A stretch of 64,000 nt of DNA from Arhodomonas aquaeolei DSM 8974 (lineage in GTDB: Bacteria; Pseudomonadota; Gammaproteobacteria; Nitrococcales; Nitrococcaceae). Position 1 is the stretch's first letter. Every line of letters begins with the position of its first letter. Of the stretch, positions 26,615 through 38,088 are shown one piece after another. The position numbers were made by a program, and so were the translations under genes. The DNA lies in contig NZ_KB894816.1 in the NCBI RefSeq assembly GCF_000374645.1, positions 1 to 64,000 of the forward strand, in the 5' to 3' direction. The notes under the pieces were generated by a model. That model made no database searches. It had not been told where the DNA came from and saw nothing but the letters and a program-made list of their open reading frames with translations.

Positions 26615-27189
26615 CGGTCCATCGCGTGGTATTCCGGGTTGGGCATCATGTCCACCCCGGCGGCGAGGCGGTTGGTCATGTTGAAGAAGGCGGCCACCGC
26701 GGCGATGTCCCAGATCTCGCGGTCGCTGAACCCGGTATCGCGCAGCACGTCCCGGTCCGCCTCGCCCACGGACTCCGGATCCTCGGTGAGCGCCACGGCG
26801 AAATCCAGCATGGCCACGGAACGCGCCTCGAGCTCGGCGACGCGGTAGTTCATCACCAGCATCTCACCCAGCGTCGGGTCTCCGGAGAGCGCCCGTACCG
26901 CCTGCCCGTGGGCGACGAGGCAATAGTAGCAACGGTTCACCGAGGAGACGACCACCGCGATCATCTCCCGCTCCAGGCGGCTGAGACCGGAGTCGCCGAG
27001 CATGAGCTCGTTGTAGAAGGACACGAAGTTGCGCAGCTTGTTCTGATCGAAGCTGTAGGCACGCAGCACGTTGGGCACCATGCCCAGCTTCTCCTGGCAG
27101 ACGGCCAGGTAGCGGCGCATGTCCTCGTCCATGGACGCCGGGTCCATTAAGGGCAGGTCCAGGGCAGTGACGTGATCAGGCTGGGTCAT
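26611..27189 (-). CDS. Carboxymuconolactone decarboxylase/AhpD-like peroxidase-related protein
   Basis: The product is 192 aa. The AhpD-type redox centre is seen as VNRCYYCLVAHGQAVR, with the CxxC and following His, after the helix LSRLEREMIAVVVS. The length and the C-terminal WDIAAVAAFFNMTNRLA match peroxidase-related alkylhydroperoxidase-like proteins. It likely acts in peroxide or disulfide chemistry; the partner is unknown. GAGGAG precedes the ATG. It converges with folX, with the two stop codons on opposite strands of the same CTAG. Confidence 0.85.
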   Translation of the reverse strand: MTQPDHVTALDLPLMDPASMDEDMRRYLAVCQEKLGMVPNVLRAYSFDQNKLRNFVSFYNELMLGDSGLSRLEREMIAVVVSSVNRCYYCLVAHGQAVRALSGDPTLGEMLVMNYRVAELEARSVAMLDFAVALTEDPESVGEADRDVLRDTGFSDREIWDIAAVAAFFNMTNRLAAGVDMMPNPEYHAMDR

Positions 27190-27233
27190 GACGGCTCCTC
27201 CTCGCGGGGATTCACGCCCGGGGCGCGGGCGGC

Positions 27234-28136
27234 TCAACGCCGCCCGCCCACCCCGTAGCGGGTGACCAGGGCCACGCCGGCGAGCGCCAGTGCGCCGCCG
27301 GCGAATATCAGTCCCGTGGGTGTTTCGCCCAGCCACAGCCAGGCGATCAGCACCGATATCGGGGGCTGGAGATAGATGAAGCTCGTGGCGATGCTTGCAG
27401 GCAGCCGCGAGAGCCCGAAGGTATAGCATCCGTAGCCGAGCGCCATCGGAAAGACACCGAGGTACACGCCGGCGAGGGTCGGCTCCAGCGGCGCCGCCGC
27501 CACCCGCTCGGGCAGCCCCGGCAGTACCGGCAGGCTCGCCACCAGCGAGATCCACACCGCCCAGGCGAGGAACACGGTGGGCCGCTCCGCGCGCAGCACC
27601 GGCTTCTGGTAGACGAAATACACCGCGGTGACCCCGGCGGCGAGGATGATCAGCCCCACACCGCGCACGCTGCCGAGATCGAGCCCCTCGTTGAGGGTAA
27701 TGACCGTCACCCCGAGCGCCCCCAGGGCCAGCCCGGCCCAGGCCGGCGGACGCAACCGTTCGCCGGCAACCAGCGCCGCCAGCAGCGCCGTGCACACCGG
27801 CACCGCCGTGATCACCAGCCCCGCGGCACTCGCGGTTATCGTCGTCTGCCCCGCGGCCAGCAGGCTCTGGTAGCCGAACACCCCGATCAGCCCGAGCACG
27901 GCGATGCGCGGCAGGAGCCGCCAGTCCGCGGGCCGGGCACGCCCGCGGGGCACGAGCACCAGCGCGAAGCACAGCCCGGCCACGGACAGACGCAGGAACA
28001 CCGTCTCCATCGGCGTGTAGTAGGCCAGGGTCGCCTTGGCCGCCGGGAAGGCGGACGCCCAGAACACCGCCGTGGCACACAGCGCCAGCAGCGCCACCGC
28101 CCGCGACCGGCCCGTCTCGTCAGCCGCGGCGCTCAC
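27234..28136 (-). CDS. EamA/DMT-family transporter
   Basis: The product is 300 aa with about ten membrane helices and the two EamA repeats: FWASAFPAAKATLAYYTP in the first and LGYGCYTFGLSRLPASIATSF in the second. Such proteins export amino acids or metabolites. The start is taken as GTG at 28136, whose GTGA overlaps the lysE-like stop; the longer upstream frame lies inside that gene. The last gene of a three-gene overlapping set. Confidence 0.85.
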   Translation of the reverse strand: MSAAADETGRSRAVALLALCATAVFWASAFPAAKATLAYYTPMETVFLRLSVAGLCFALVLVPRGRARPADWRLLPRIAVLGLIGVFGYQSLLAAGQTTITASAAGLVITAVPVCTALLAALVAGERLRPPAWAGLALGALGVTVITLNEGLDLGSVRGVGLIILAAGVTAVYFVYQKPVLRAERPTVFLAWAVWISLVASLPVLPGLPERVAAAPLEPTLAGVYLGVFPMALGYGCYTFGLSRLPASIATSFIYLQPPISVLIAWLWLGETPTGLIFAGGALALAGVALVTRYGVGGRR

Positions 28137-28756
28137 GAGAGCACCCGTGTCAGCGTCACCGCCGCGAGCACCAGCAGCACCACTCCGGTCAACCGGTCCA
28201 CCCAGAGCGCATGCCCGCGCAGCCACGCAAGCACGCGGCCGCGGGTCAGCGCCGTCGCCACCAGCGCGTACCAGCCGCCGTCCACCACCGTGGCCGTGGC
28301 CCAGAACACCCCGACCTCGGCCACGCCCATGTCCGCATGGACGAACTGGCTGAACAGCGCGAGGAAGAACACGGCGATCTTGGGATTGAGGAAGGCCATG
28401 AGGAAGCCGTCACGGGCGGCGCCGGCCACGCCGACGGGCACCGTCGCTCCGGCGGCCCCTTCCAGCGCCGCGCCCCCGCTGCGCAACGCACCGATCCCCA
28501 GCCAGGCGAGATAGGCCGCACCGGCGAGGGCGAGACCGTGGTAGACCAGCGGGTCCGCGGTCACCACCGCCGCCAGGCCCAGGGTGGTCAGCAGCGCGTA
28601 TACGCCCACCCCCAGCGCGTGGGCCAGGGCCGCCGCGAGCCCGTGGGCCCGGGAGCGGCGCACGCTGTGACGCACCACCACCGCCAGGCTCGGCCCCGGA
28701 GAGACGGCACCGAGCACGCACACCCCGGCCAGCGCGAGCCACGCGGCCAGCGTCAT
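28133..28756 (-). CDS. LysE/RhtB-family exporter
   Basis: The product is 207 aa with about six membrane helices. The family start GAVSPGPSLAVVVRHSVRRSRAHGLAAALAHALG and the conserved GFLMAFLNPKIAVFFLALFSQF motif are split over the protein in the usual places. It probably exports amino acids or homoserine lactones. Start and stop overlap both neighbours by 4 bp. Confidence 0.9.
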   Translation of the reverse strand: MTLAAWLALAGVCVLGAVSPGPSLAVVVRHSVRRSRAHGLAAALAHALGVGVYALLTTLGLAAVVTADPLVYHGLALAGAAYLAWLGIGALRSGGAALEGAAGATVPVGVAGAARDGFLMAFLNPKIAVFFLALFSQFVHADMGVAEVGVFWATATVVDGGWYALVATALTRGRVLAWLRGHALWVDRLTGVVLLVLAAVTLTRVLS

Positions 28757-29247
28757 CGCACCAGCCCGGGCGGGGTCAGCCGGTCGCCGACCTCCAGGCC
28801 GAGGCGACGCGCCGTACCGGCGGCGAGCTCCAGGGCGTGACGCACGCCCGGGGGCGAACGGTAGCCATCCCGGCCGGGCTCCATACGGGCGATCTCGAGA
28901 ATGCGCCCGTCCGCATCCATCCAGACGATGTCCAGCGGCAGGGCCACGTTGTGCATGTGCCAGTGCGTTACCCGGCTGGCGGGATAGCTGAACCAGATGG
29001 GATTACGGCGGATCTCCGGGGCGGGCACGTACTGCATGCCCTGGGCCCGTTCGTCGCCCTCGTCGGCGACGCGCACCGTCAACGCGCCGGCATCGCCGGG
29101 CAGGATCACCCGGGCCTGCTCCATGCCCCGCCAGACCGCCAGACCGCGGGACTCCGGGTCGTCCCCCCCGGCCGGACCGGGCCGGCCGAAGACGAGCACG
29201 CCAACGGTGACGAAAGCGATCAGGAGTATACGGGGTGCGGCACGCAT
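28753..29247 (-). CDS. DUF192-family secreted protein
   Basis: The product is 164 aa with a hydrophobic N-terminal signal (ILLIAFVTVGVLVFG). The DUF192 fold is evident: RAQGMQYVPAPEIRRNPIWFSYP, HWHMHNVALPLDIVWMDADGRI, and VRHALELAAGTARRLGLEVGD. The usual family signature has M/F-x-M-K-N-T; here it reads HMHNVALPLD. Function is unknown, but it should act outside the cytoplasm. First of the three overlapping genes running down to the EamA transporter. Confidence 0.85.
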   Translation of the reverse strand: MRAAPRILLIAFVTVGVLVFGRPGPAGGDDPESRGLAVWRGMEQARVILPGDAGALTVRVADEGDERAQGMQYVPAPEIRRNPIWFSYPASRVTHWHMHNVALPLDIVWMDADGRILEIARMEPGRDGYRSPPGVRHALELAAGTARRLGLEVGDRLTPPGLVR

Positions 29248-29298
29248 GACCGCGAGTATGCCAGCCGCCGCCCGGCTTGGGCAGCCCGCGGAACCGTA

Positions 29299-30882
29299 TC
29301 AATCATCCCGCCGGGTCCCGAGCAGGTCGAACTGCCGGAGCAGCCCCTCGAGCTCGGTCACCAGCGACACCAGCCGTCGGCTGGTGTCGCGGGTATCCCC
29401 CGCGGCATTCTCCGTCTCCGCGAACCCGTCGTTCACCTGGATGACGCTGCGATTGATCTCCTCGGCCGTGGCGGACTGCTGCTCGACGGCGGCCGCGATG
29501 CGGTTGTTCGTGTCGCTGATCCCGCGCACCGCCTCCTCGATCTCGTGCATCGCCCCACGGGCACCTTCGGCACCCTCGGTCACCTCGCGGGCGGCCTCCC
29601 GGCTACGGCCCATACCCGCAACCGCCGTGCCCGCTCCCCCCTCGAGGCGCTCGATCATGCCGGTGATCTCACCGATGGACGCACTGACCCGGCCGGACAG
29701 GGCACGCACCTCCTCGGCGACCACGGCGAAACCGCGCCCGGCCTCGCCCGCCCTCGCCGCCTCGATGGCGGCGTTGAGCGCCAGCAGATTGGTCTGTTCG
29801 GAGATGCCCTGGATGACGTCGAGGACATGGCGGATTCCGTCGGTATCGCCCTTGAGCCGCTCCACCGCCTCGCCGGCCTCGTCGAGGTCCGTGGCAAGCC
29901 GCTCCATCGCCCGCGCGGCCACATCCACCCGGGTCCGCCCGTCACCGGTCTGGGTCAGCGCCTGCTCGGCGGTGGACGCCGCCTCGGCGGTACTGCGCGA
30001 GACCTCCTGGACGGTGGTGGACATCTCGTTCATGGCGGTGGCGACCTGCTCGATCTCACCGCGCTGGGTATTGATGGCCCCCCGACTGCGCTCCGCGGCC
30101 CCTTCCGTGGCCTTCCCGCTGTCCGCCAGGGCCTCACTCACGTTGTGGAGACGGGTATGCATCGCGACGTGCTGGGCACGGTACATGCCGAACGCCAGGT
30201 CGATGCGCGCGGCATCGTCGTGCCCGTCGCCGTAGACCCGCTCGCCAACGGGATTCGAAAACACCCCGCGCGCGCGGACGGCGACCGCGGCAAGGCGCCC
30301 GGTCAGCATGAGTACCGTCACCACACCAAGCAGCGTCAGTATGAGTGCCGCCCCCAGGGCCGGCCACAGTGGCAGCGACGCACCAGCGGCGACGCCGAGC
30401 CATGTCGATACGCCAACAGCTCCGGCAAGCAGCGGACGCGTGCCCACACGCGCGTGCCATGGCACGACCGCACGGCCTCGCCGCATCCGGGCATAGAGCG
30501 CCTCGGCACGTGCCTTCTCGGCCTCACTCGCCATGGTCCGCACGGACTGATAGCCAACCTTCCTGCCGTCCTCGTAGACCGGGGCGACGTAGGCGCTGAC
30601 CCAGTAGTGATCGCCGTTCCGGCAGCGGTTCTTGATCACACCCATCCAGGGGCGGTCGGCCTTGAGGCTGGCCCACAGGCTCTCGAACACCGCCTCCGGC
30701 ATGTCCGGATGGCGGATGACATTGTGCGGCTGACCGCGAAGCTCTTCTTCACTGAAACCGGCGATACGGCAGAAATCCTCGTTGGCGCTGAGGATCCGGC
30801 TGTCTTCGTCGGTGGTGCTGATCAGCCGTTCGTCCGGACGTACAGGCTGTTCGCGCTGGGTGACCGGCTGGTTGACCCGCAT
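29299..30882 (-). CDS. PAS-containing methyl-accepting chemotaxis protein (Aer-like)
   Basis: The product is 527 aa. A PAS domain (about 15-115) resembles Aer: [28 protein letters not shown], and [20 protein letters not shown]. Two membrane helices follow (about 150-170 and 173-195) with almost no periplasmic loop. The signalling domain is complete, with the hairpin [22 protein letters not shown]. It should sense redox or oxygen inside the cell through a flavin-type cofactor and control CheA. GGAGGAG lies before the ATG. No other chemotaxis gene is near. Confidence 0.93.
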   Translation of the reverse strand: MRVNQPVTQREQPVRPDERLISTTDEDSRILSANEDFCRIAGFSEEELRGQPHNVIRHPDMPEAVFESLWASLKADRPWMGVIKNRCRNGDHYWVSAYVAPVYEDGRKVGYQSVRTMASEAEKARAEALYARMRRGRAVVPWHARVGTRPLLAGAVGVSTWLGVAAGASLPLWPALGAALILTLLGVVTVLMLTGRLAAVAVRARGVFSNPVGERVYGDGHDDAARIDLAFGMYRAQHVAMHTRLHNVSEALADSGKATEGAAERSRGAINTQRGEIEQVATAMNEMSTTVQEVSRSTAEAASTAEQALTQTGDGRTRVDVAARAMERLATDLDEAGEAVERLKGDTDGIRHVLDVIQGISEQTNLLALNAAIEAARAGEAGRGFAVVAEEVRALSGRVSASIGEITGMIERLEGGAGTAVAGMGRSREAAREVTEGAEGARGAMHEIEEAVRGISDTNNRIAAAVEQQSATAEEINRSVIQVNDGFAETENAAGDTRDTSRRLVSLVTELEGLLRQFDLLGTRRDD

Positions 30883-30921
30883 GGTCGTGCATCTCCTCCA
30901 CACGCCCGGCGAAGTCCGCCG

Positions 30922-30944
30922 GGCCCCGTCCTGTTTACGGGGCC
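30922..30944 (-). terminator. Hairpin after aspS
   Basis: An 8-bp stem GGCCCCGT/ACGGGGCC (30922-30929 with 30937-30944) lies between the aspS stop and the chemoreceptor start. No long T tract. Confidence 0.4.
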
Positions 30945-30995
30945 GTTATCGGCAGGTACGGCGATGCTTAAACAGGGGCGACCGCGCCGGACCGA

Positions 30996-32780
<1,785 letters not shown>

Positions 32781-32813
32781 GAATCCGAACCGCCTGTCAG
32801 TCCTCGGAAAACG

Positions 32814-32835
32814 AAAAAGGCCCGCGGATGCGGGC
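32814..32835 (-). terminator. Terminator between fmdB and aspS
   Basis: On the minus strand a GC stem GCCCGC/GCGGGC with an ATCC loop is followed by CTTTTTCGTTTTCC. It lies 70 bp after the fmdB stop. Confidence 0.7.
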
Positions 32836-32903
32836 ATTATTACGAGGCGGGCAATGTTAAGAGCTTGCCGGGGGGCGCGCAACCGCGCCCGGCGGCGGCC
32901 GCG

Positions 32904-33197
32904 TCAGCTGGCCGCCGTCTTCTTGCCCTCGCCGGAGCCGCCCCCGGACCCACCACTGGAGCCGGAGTCACCCTTGCTGCCGCCCCCACCGTCGCCCGCG
33001 AGGTTGCGGCGGTTGTCCTTCTTGAAGTCGGTCTCGTACCAGCCGCCGCCCTTGAGCCGGAACGCGGCCGCGGAGATGCGCTTGCGCAGCTGCGGACGAT
33101 GGCACTCGGGACATTCGGTGAGGGGCTCGTCGTTGATGGACTGCAGCGCCTCGAGCTCGTGACCACAGGCGTCACAGAGGTATTCATAGATCGGCAT
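32904..33197 (-). CDS. FmdB-family zinc-ribbon protein
   Basis: The product is 97 aa. The N-terminal zinc ribbon shows MPIYEYLCDACGHELE and, 20 residues on, LTECPECHRPQLRKR, giving two CxxC pairs; the GGGWYETDFK motif follows. From about residue 68 the tail is low-complexity Gly/Ser with a KK end. The family is regulatory-like but of unknown role and commonly lies before aspS. Confidence 0.88.
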   Translation of the reverse strand: MPIYEYLCDACGHELEALQSINDEPLTECPECHRPQLRKRISAAAFRLKGGGWYETDFKKDNRRNLAGDGGGGSKGDSGSSGGSGGGSGEGKKTAAS

Positions 33198-33362
33198 GTC
33201 CTGTTCCTCATGCAGAGTGGGTACCGGCGGGATTTCCCCCTCGAAGATAGGGGCATTCTCGCAGGGAACCAAGCGCGCCGCCGGAATGGTGTCAATGATA
33301 CCGTAGAAAGGGTGGCCGTGTGGCCGGAATCCACCGGAGCCGGGCCGTTTACGGGAGGGCGC

Positions 33363-34019
33363 GTGAATCCGCTGACACTGCTGGTGGGGGCTTTCCTGCT
33401 CGCCTTCCTGTTCGCGCTGGTACAGGTGGGCGCGCTGACCATCGCGTTCGGCAAGCTCGGGCTCTCCGGGGGCTCGGCGATGCTGCTGCTGTTCACCTCG
33501 CTGATCGGCAGCGGGGTCAACCTGCCGCTGTTCACCCTGGACGCCGAGGGCGAGCGCGACCCGCGCTGGCGCAGGCCCCCGCCGTGGATGAAGGGCATGC
33601 TCCGAGAGATCCCGGAAGGCAAGGTGCTGGTGGCGATGAACGTCGGCGGCGGACTCGTGCCCCTCGCCTTCTCGGTCTACCTGCTCTCGCGCAGCGCCCT
33701 CGCGCCGCTGCCGGTGCTGGTCGCCGTGGCCATCCAGGCCCTGGTCTGTTACCTCTTCAGCCGCCCGGTGCGCGGCGTGGGCATCGGCATGCCGGTGTTC
33801 ATCGCGCCGATCACCGCCGCCATCACCGCGGTCGCCCTGCAGCCGGAGGCCAGCGCACCGCTGGCCTACATCTGCGGGACCCTGGGGGTGCTGATCGGCG
33901 CCGACATCCTGCGCCTGCGCGACGTGGGACGGCTCGGCGCACCGGTGGCCTCGATCGGCGGCGCCGGCACCTTCGACGGGGTGTTCATCACCGGCATCGT
34001 CGCGGTGCTGCTCGCCTGA
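33363..34019 (+). CDS. DUF1614 membrane protein
   Basis: The product is 218 aa with about six membrane helices. The family features are SLIGSGVNLPLF in the second helix region, VAMNVGGGLVPLAFSVYLL, and the C-terminal ASIGGAGTFDGVFITGIVAVLLA. A GTG start preceded by GGGAGG fits the first helix MNPLTLLVGAFLLAFL. Role unknown. It stands alone, converging with rluD. Confidence 0.85.
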   Translation: MNPLTLLVGAFLLAFLFALVQVGALTIAFGKLGLSGGSAMLLLFTSLIGSGVNLPLFTLDAEGERDPRWRRPPPWMKGMLREIPEGKVLVAMNVGGGLVPLAFSVYLLSRSALAPLPVLVAVAIQALVCYLFSRPVRGVGIGMPVFIAPITAAITAVALQPEASAPLAYICGTLGVLIGADILRLRDVGRLGAPVASIGGAGTFDGVFITGIVAVLLA

Positions 34020-34042
34020 TACCCCACCGATCGCGGGGCGGG

Positions 34043-35011
34043 TCAGCCGTCCGGCCCGCGATCGCGGTGCGCCCGCAGGGCCTCGCACAGGGCCAGGAAG
34101 TCTTCCGGCGGCGCCACCGTCCACTCCATGGCGTCGCCGGTCTCCGGGTGACTGAGCGTCAGCCGCTCGGCATGCAGCGCCTGGCGGCGGAATCCGCGCA
34201 GCGCCGCGGTCACCGCCTCGTCCGCCCCCGGCGGCAGACGCATGCGGCCCCCGTAGACCGGATCCCCCACGATGGGATGGCGGATGTGGGCCATGTGCAC
34301 ACGGATCTGGTGGGTCCGCCCGCTCTCGAGCCGGCAGCGCAGCAGCGTGTGCGCCGGGAAACGCTCGGCGATACGGTAGTGCGTGACCGCCGCGCGACCG
34401 CCCTCGCGCACGGCCATGCGCGTGCGTTCGCGGGGATGACGCCCGATGGGCGCATCCACGTGACCGCCGGCGGTGAACACGCCGGCCACCACGGCCAGGT
34501 ATTCCCGGCCCATCCGCCGCTCCTGGAGCTGTTCGACCAACGAGCGGTGGGCGGCGAGGCTGCGGGCAACGACCATCACCCCGGAGGTGTCGCGGTCGAG
34601 CCGGTGGACGATCCCGGAACGGGGCAGCGCGGCCAGCTCCGGGAAGTGGTGGAGCAGCGCGTTCTGCAGGGTACCGTCGTGGTTGCCGGCGCCGGGGTGG
34701 ACGACGAGGCCGGCGGGCTTGGCGATGACGATCAGCGAGTCGTCCTGGTAGCGCACGTCCAGCGGCAGGGCCTGTCCGGTGACCGCGTCCGCCGCCTCCA
34801 GGGCCGCGTCGACCACAACACGCTCGCCGCCGGCGACGCTGTCCCGGGGCCGTGGCACCCGGCCGTCGACGGTGATCGCCCCGGACTTGAGCCACTTCTG
34901 CAGCCGGCTGCGGGAATAGTCGGGGAAGAGCTCCGCGAGGGCGCGGTCCAGCCGCCACCCCGCCAGCCCGGCGGGTATCTCGGCCTGTTCGTGTACCGTC
35001 TGCGTGCTCAT
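34043..35011 (-). CDS. rluD: 23S rRNA pseudouridine synthase RluD-type
   Basis: The product is 322 aa. An S4 RNA-binding domain (about 17-75, LDRALAELFPDYSRSRLQKWL) precedes the RluA-type catalytic domain with HRLDRDTSGVMVVARS, whose Asp is catalytic. It modifies helix 69 of 23S rRNA (positions 1911/1915/1917 in E. coli). It is divergent from bamD, the same arrangement as rluD/yfiO in E. coli, which supports the RluD assignment. Confidence 0.95.
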   Translation of the reverse strand: MSTQTVHEQAEIPAGLAGWRLDRALAELFPDYSRSRLQKWLKSGAITVDGRVPRPRDSVAGGERVVVDAALEAADAVTGQALPLDVRYQDDSLIVIAKPAGLVVHPGAGNHDGTLQNALLHHFPELAALPRSGIVHRLDRDTSGVMVVARSLAAHRSLVEQLQERRMGREYLAVVAGVFTAGGHVDAPIGRHPRERTRMAVREGGRAAVTHYRIAERFPAHTLLRCRLESGRTHQIRVHMAHIRHPIVGDPVYGGRMRLPPGADEAVTAALRGFRRQALHAERLTLSHPETGDAMEWTVAPPEDFLALCEALRAHRDRGPDG

Positions 35012-35129
35012 CGTGATCGATTACCTGTCACCGTTGCGTGCCACCGCGTGCGGCCCACCGCGGCGCGGTGGATCATAGCGCGGCGGCACCCTAGAATAGC
35101 GTCTTTAGTCATTGCCTTGAGAGCACGCC

Positions 35130-35873
35130 ATGAAGCGAGCCCTGTCCCTGCTGCTCACCGCGCTGATCCTCACCGCCTGTGCGAGCGGACCGGAGAAGCA
35201 GCCCGATCAGGACCTGTCCGCCGCCACGCTCTACCAGAACGCGCGGGCCGCCTGGCAGCGCGGCGACTACGACCTCGCCGCCAACCGTCTGGAGACGCTG
35301 GAGGCGCGCTACCCGTTCGGCACCTATGCGGAGCAGGCACAGCTCGACATCATCTACGTCTACCACAAGAACGAGGAGCCGGCCTCGGCGGTGTCCGCCG
35401 CGGAGCGGTTCATCCGGCTCAACCCGCGCCACCCGCGCGTGGACTACGCCTGGTATATGAAGGGTGTGGCCCAGCAGGAGCAGGGCCAGGGCTTCCTGGA
35501 CGACCTGCTCAATATCGACCGCGCCGCGCGTGACCCGGAACCGCTGCGCAAGGCGTTCGACGCCTTCCGCACGCTCATCGAGCGCTATCCGGACAGCGAC
35601 TACGTCGCCAATGCCCGCGATCGCATGCGTGCGATCCGCGACCAGCTCGCCGAGCACGAGATGCAGATCGCCTCGTTCTACGCCGACCGCAAGGCCTGGG
35701 TGGCGGCGGCAAACCGCGCCACGCATATCATCCGCGAGTACGAGGGGGCCCCGGCGGTGGCACCGGCACTCAGTCTGCTGGAACGGGTCTACGGCCGGCT
35801 GGAGATGCCGTCGCTGCGGCGTGACGTACGCCGCGTGCTCGAGCGCAACGGAATGAGCGCGGCGGACGCCTGA
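35130..35873 (+). CDS. bamD: Outer membrane assembly lipoprotein BamD
   Basis: The product is 247 aa. A lipoprotein signal ends at LILTAC with the lipid-carrying Cys. TPR-like repeats follow: LYQNARAAWQRGDYDLAANRLETLEARYPFG is split in the usual way, and YAWYMKGVAQQEQGQGFLDDLLNIDRAARDPEPL is typical of ComL/YfiO. It is an essential part of the BAM complex that folds outer-membrane proteins. Confidence 0.96.
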   Translation: MKRALSLLLTALILTACASGPEKQPDQDLSAATLYQNARAAWQRGDYDLAANRLETLEARYPFGTYAEQAQLDIIYVYHKNEEPASAVSAAERFIRLNPRHPRVDYAWYMKGVAQQEQGQGFLDDLLNIDRAARDPEPLRKAFDAFRTLIERYPDSDYVANARDRMRAIRDQLAEHEMQIASFYADRKAWVAAANRATHIIREYEGAPAVAPALSLLERVYGRLEMPSLRRDVRRVLERNGMSAADA

Positions 35874-35895
35874 ACCGGGCCCGCCGCGGCGGCGG

Positions 35896-36273
<378 letters not shown>

Positions 36274-36405
36274 TTACCCCCTGGCGGGCGGCGACCGAAA
36301 GCGCCGCCGGCGCCGAACGGGCCGGCGGGCGTGGCGGGACGCGCGTCCGCGCCGCTTTTTCGGTAGCATTGCCGCACACACAACAGGCCTGCAGACAGCA
36401 CCGTT

Positions 36406-38049
36406 ATGAGCGACCGTATCCGCCTCGTCATGGCCCAGCTGAACCTCCTGGTGGGGGACGTGCCGGGCAACACCGAGATCGTGGTCCGCGCCGCCGCCCG
36501 TGCCCGGGACGAGCTGGCCGCCGACGCGGTGATCTTCCCGGAGCTCACGCTCACGGGCTACCCGCCGGACGACCTGCTGCTGCGCAATGACTTCATCCGC
36601 GCGGTAGAACGGGGCATCGGGCGGCTGTGCGCCGAGGTGAATGGTGTCACCCTCGTGGTCGGCGCCCCCCGCCAGGACGGCGACGCGCTGTACAACAGCG
36701 CCTACGTCATTCGCGACGGGCGCGTGACCGACGTCTATGACAAGTACCACCTGCCGACCTACGGCGTATTCGATGACCGGCGCTACTTCGACGCCGGCGG
36801 CGCACCCTGCGTCGTCGATATCGACGGCTGCCGCCTCGGCGTCACCATCTGCGAGGACGCCTGGCACCCGGGACCGGTAACCCTGTCCGCGGAGACCGGC
36901 GCCGACGTCGTCGCCAACCTCAACGCCTCGCCGTTCGACCACAAGAAGTGGGCGGCGCGGGAGTCAGTGCTGCGCGAGCGCATCGGCGAGGCCGGCGTGC
37001 CCATCGTCTACTGCAACATGGCCGGCGGCCAGGACGAGGTCGTCTACGACGGCGGCTCCTGCGCCTTCGACGCCGACGGCGGACTCGCCGTGCGCGCCCC
37101 GCGCTTCGAGACCGGACTCTACCCGGTGGATCTCGCCCGCGGCGGCAGCGGCTGGCGCCCGGTGGACGGCGATATCTGCGAGGATGTCTCTGAAGAGGCC
37201 TGCGTCTACGACGCCCTGGTCTGGGGCGTGCGGGACTACGTCGAGAAGAACGGCTTTCCCGGGGTGTTAATCGGCCTCTCCGGCGGGATGGACTCCGCCC
37301 TGGTGGCGGCCATCGCCGTGGACGCCCTCGGCCCGGAACGCGTCGAGTGCGTGATGATGCCGAGCCGCTACACCTCCGACACCAGCCACACCGATGCCGC
37401 CGAGCTCGCCCGAAACCTCGGCGTGCACTACCACAGCATCGCCATCGAAGGGATCTTCGGCGCCTTCCTGGAGGCCCTGGCGCCGGTATTCGGCGACGCC
37501 CCGCCCGACGTCACCGAGGAGAACCTACAGTCCCGCAGCCGCGGCACACTGCTGATGGCGCTGTCCAACAAGTTCGGCCGACTGGTGCTTGCCACCGGCA
37601 ACAAGAGCGAACTGGCGGTGGGCTACGCCACCCTCTACGGGGACATGGTCGGCGGCTTCGCACCGCTGAAGGATGTGTTCAAGACCGAGGCCTACCGGCT
37701 CGCCGCCTACCGCAACGAGCGCTCGGCGGTGATCCCGCAGAATATCTTCGCCAAGGCACCGACCGCCGAGCTGCGCGCGGGCCAGCGCGACTCCGACAGC
37801 CTGCCGGAGTACCCGGAGCTCGACAGCATCCTCGCCGCCTACGTCGAGGAGGACGCCGGCATCGACGAGATCGTTGCCGCGGGCCACGACGAGACCACGG
37901 TCCGTCGGGTCGTACGCATGCTCCATGGCAACGAGTACAAGCGCCGCCAGGCGCCGCCGGGGGTGAAGATCACCACCAAGGCCTTCGGCCGGGACCGCCG
38001 TTACCCGATCACGTCGGGATTCTCGCGGATCGACGCACCCCGGCGCTGA
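36406..38049 (+). CDS. nadE: Glutamine-dependent NAD+ synthetase
   Basis: The product is 547 aa. The N-terminal nitrilase-like glutaminase domain has its Glu (FPELTLTGYPPDDLL), Lys (YDKYHLPTYGVFDD) and Cys (VTICEDAWH). The C-terminal synthetase domain has the ATP loop LSGGMDSALVA. It amidates deaminonicotinate adenine dinucleotide using ammonia from glutamine. It lies beside glnB, divergent, which makes sense for a nitrogen-dependent step. Confidence 0.96.
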   Translation: MSDRIRLVMAQLNLLVGDVPGNTEIVVRAAARARDELAADAVIFPELTLTGYPPDDLLLRNDFIRAVERGIGRLCAEVNGVTLVVGAPRQDGDALYNSAYVIRDGRVTDVYDKYHLPTYGVFDDRRYFDAGGAPCVVDIDGCRLGVTICEDAWHPGPVTLSAETGADVVANLNASPFDHKKWAARESVLRERIGEAGVPIVYCNMAGGQDEVVYDGGSCAFDADGGLAVRAPRFETGLYPVDLARGGSGWRPVDGDICEDVSEEACVYDALVWGVRDYVEKNGFPGVLIGLSGGMDSALVAAIAVDALGPERVECVMMPSRYTSDTSHTDAAELARNLGVHYHSIAIEGIFGAFLEALAPVFGDAPPDVTEENLQSRSRGTLLMALSNKFGRLVLATGNKSELAVGYATLYGDMVGGFAPLKDVFKTEAYRLAAYRNERSAVIPQNIFAKAPTAELRAGQRDSDSLPEYPELDSILAAYVEEDAGIDEIVAAGHDETTVRRVVRMLHGNEYKRRQAPPGVKITTKAFGRDRRYPITSGFSRIDAPRR

Positions 38050-38061
38050 CCCGGGCGGCCG

Positions 38062-38088
38062 GTGTGGGCGCGCGGTGCGCGCTCACAC
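38062..38088. terminator. Hairpin between convergent nadE and ychF
   Basis: A 12-bp stem with one G-T pair (38062-38073 with 38077-38088) and a GGT loop. It overlaps the ychF stop codon and may serve both genes. No T tract. Confidence 0.45.

Noticed and set aside
32781-32882. 34-residue N-terminal extension of aspS
   Set aside because: It would run through the fmdB terminator, and homologues start at MRTHYCG.
32904-34958. Single 684-codon minus-strand frame covering fmdB and the region opposite the DUF1614 gene
   Set aside because: Only the last 97 codons are a real gene (FmdB) with its own ATG and binding site; the rest is antisense to DUF1614 and in the wrong frame over rluD.
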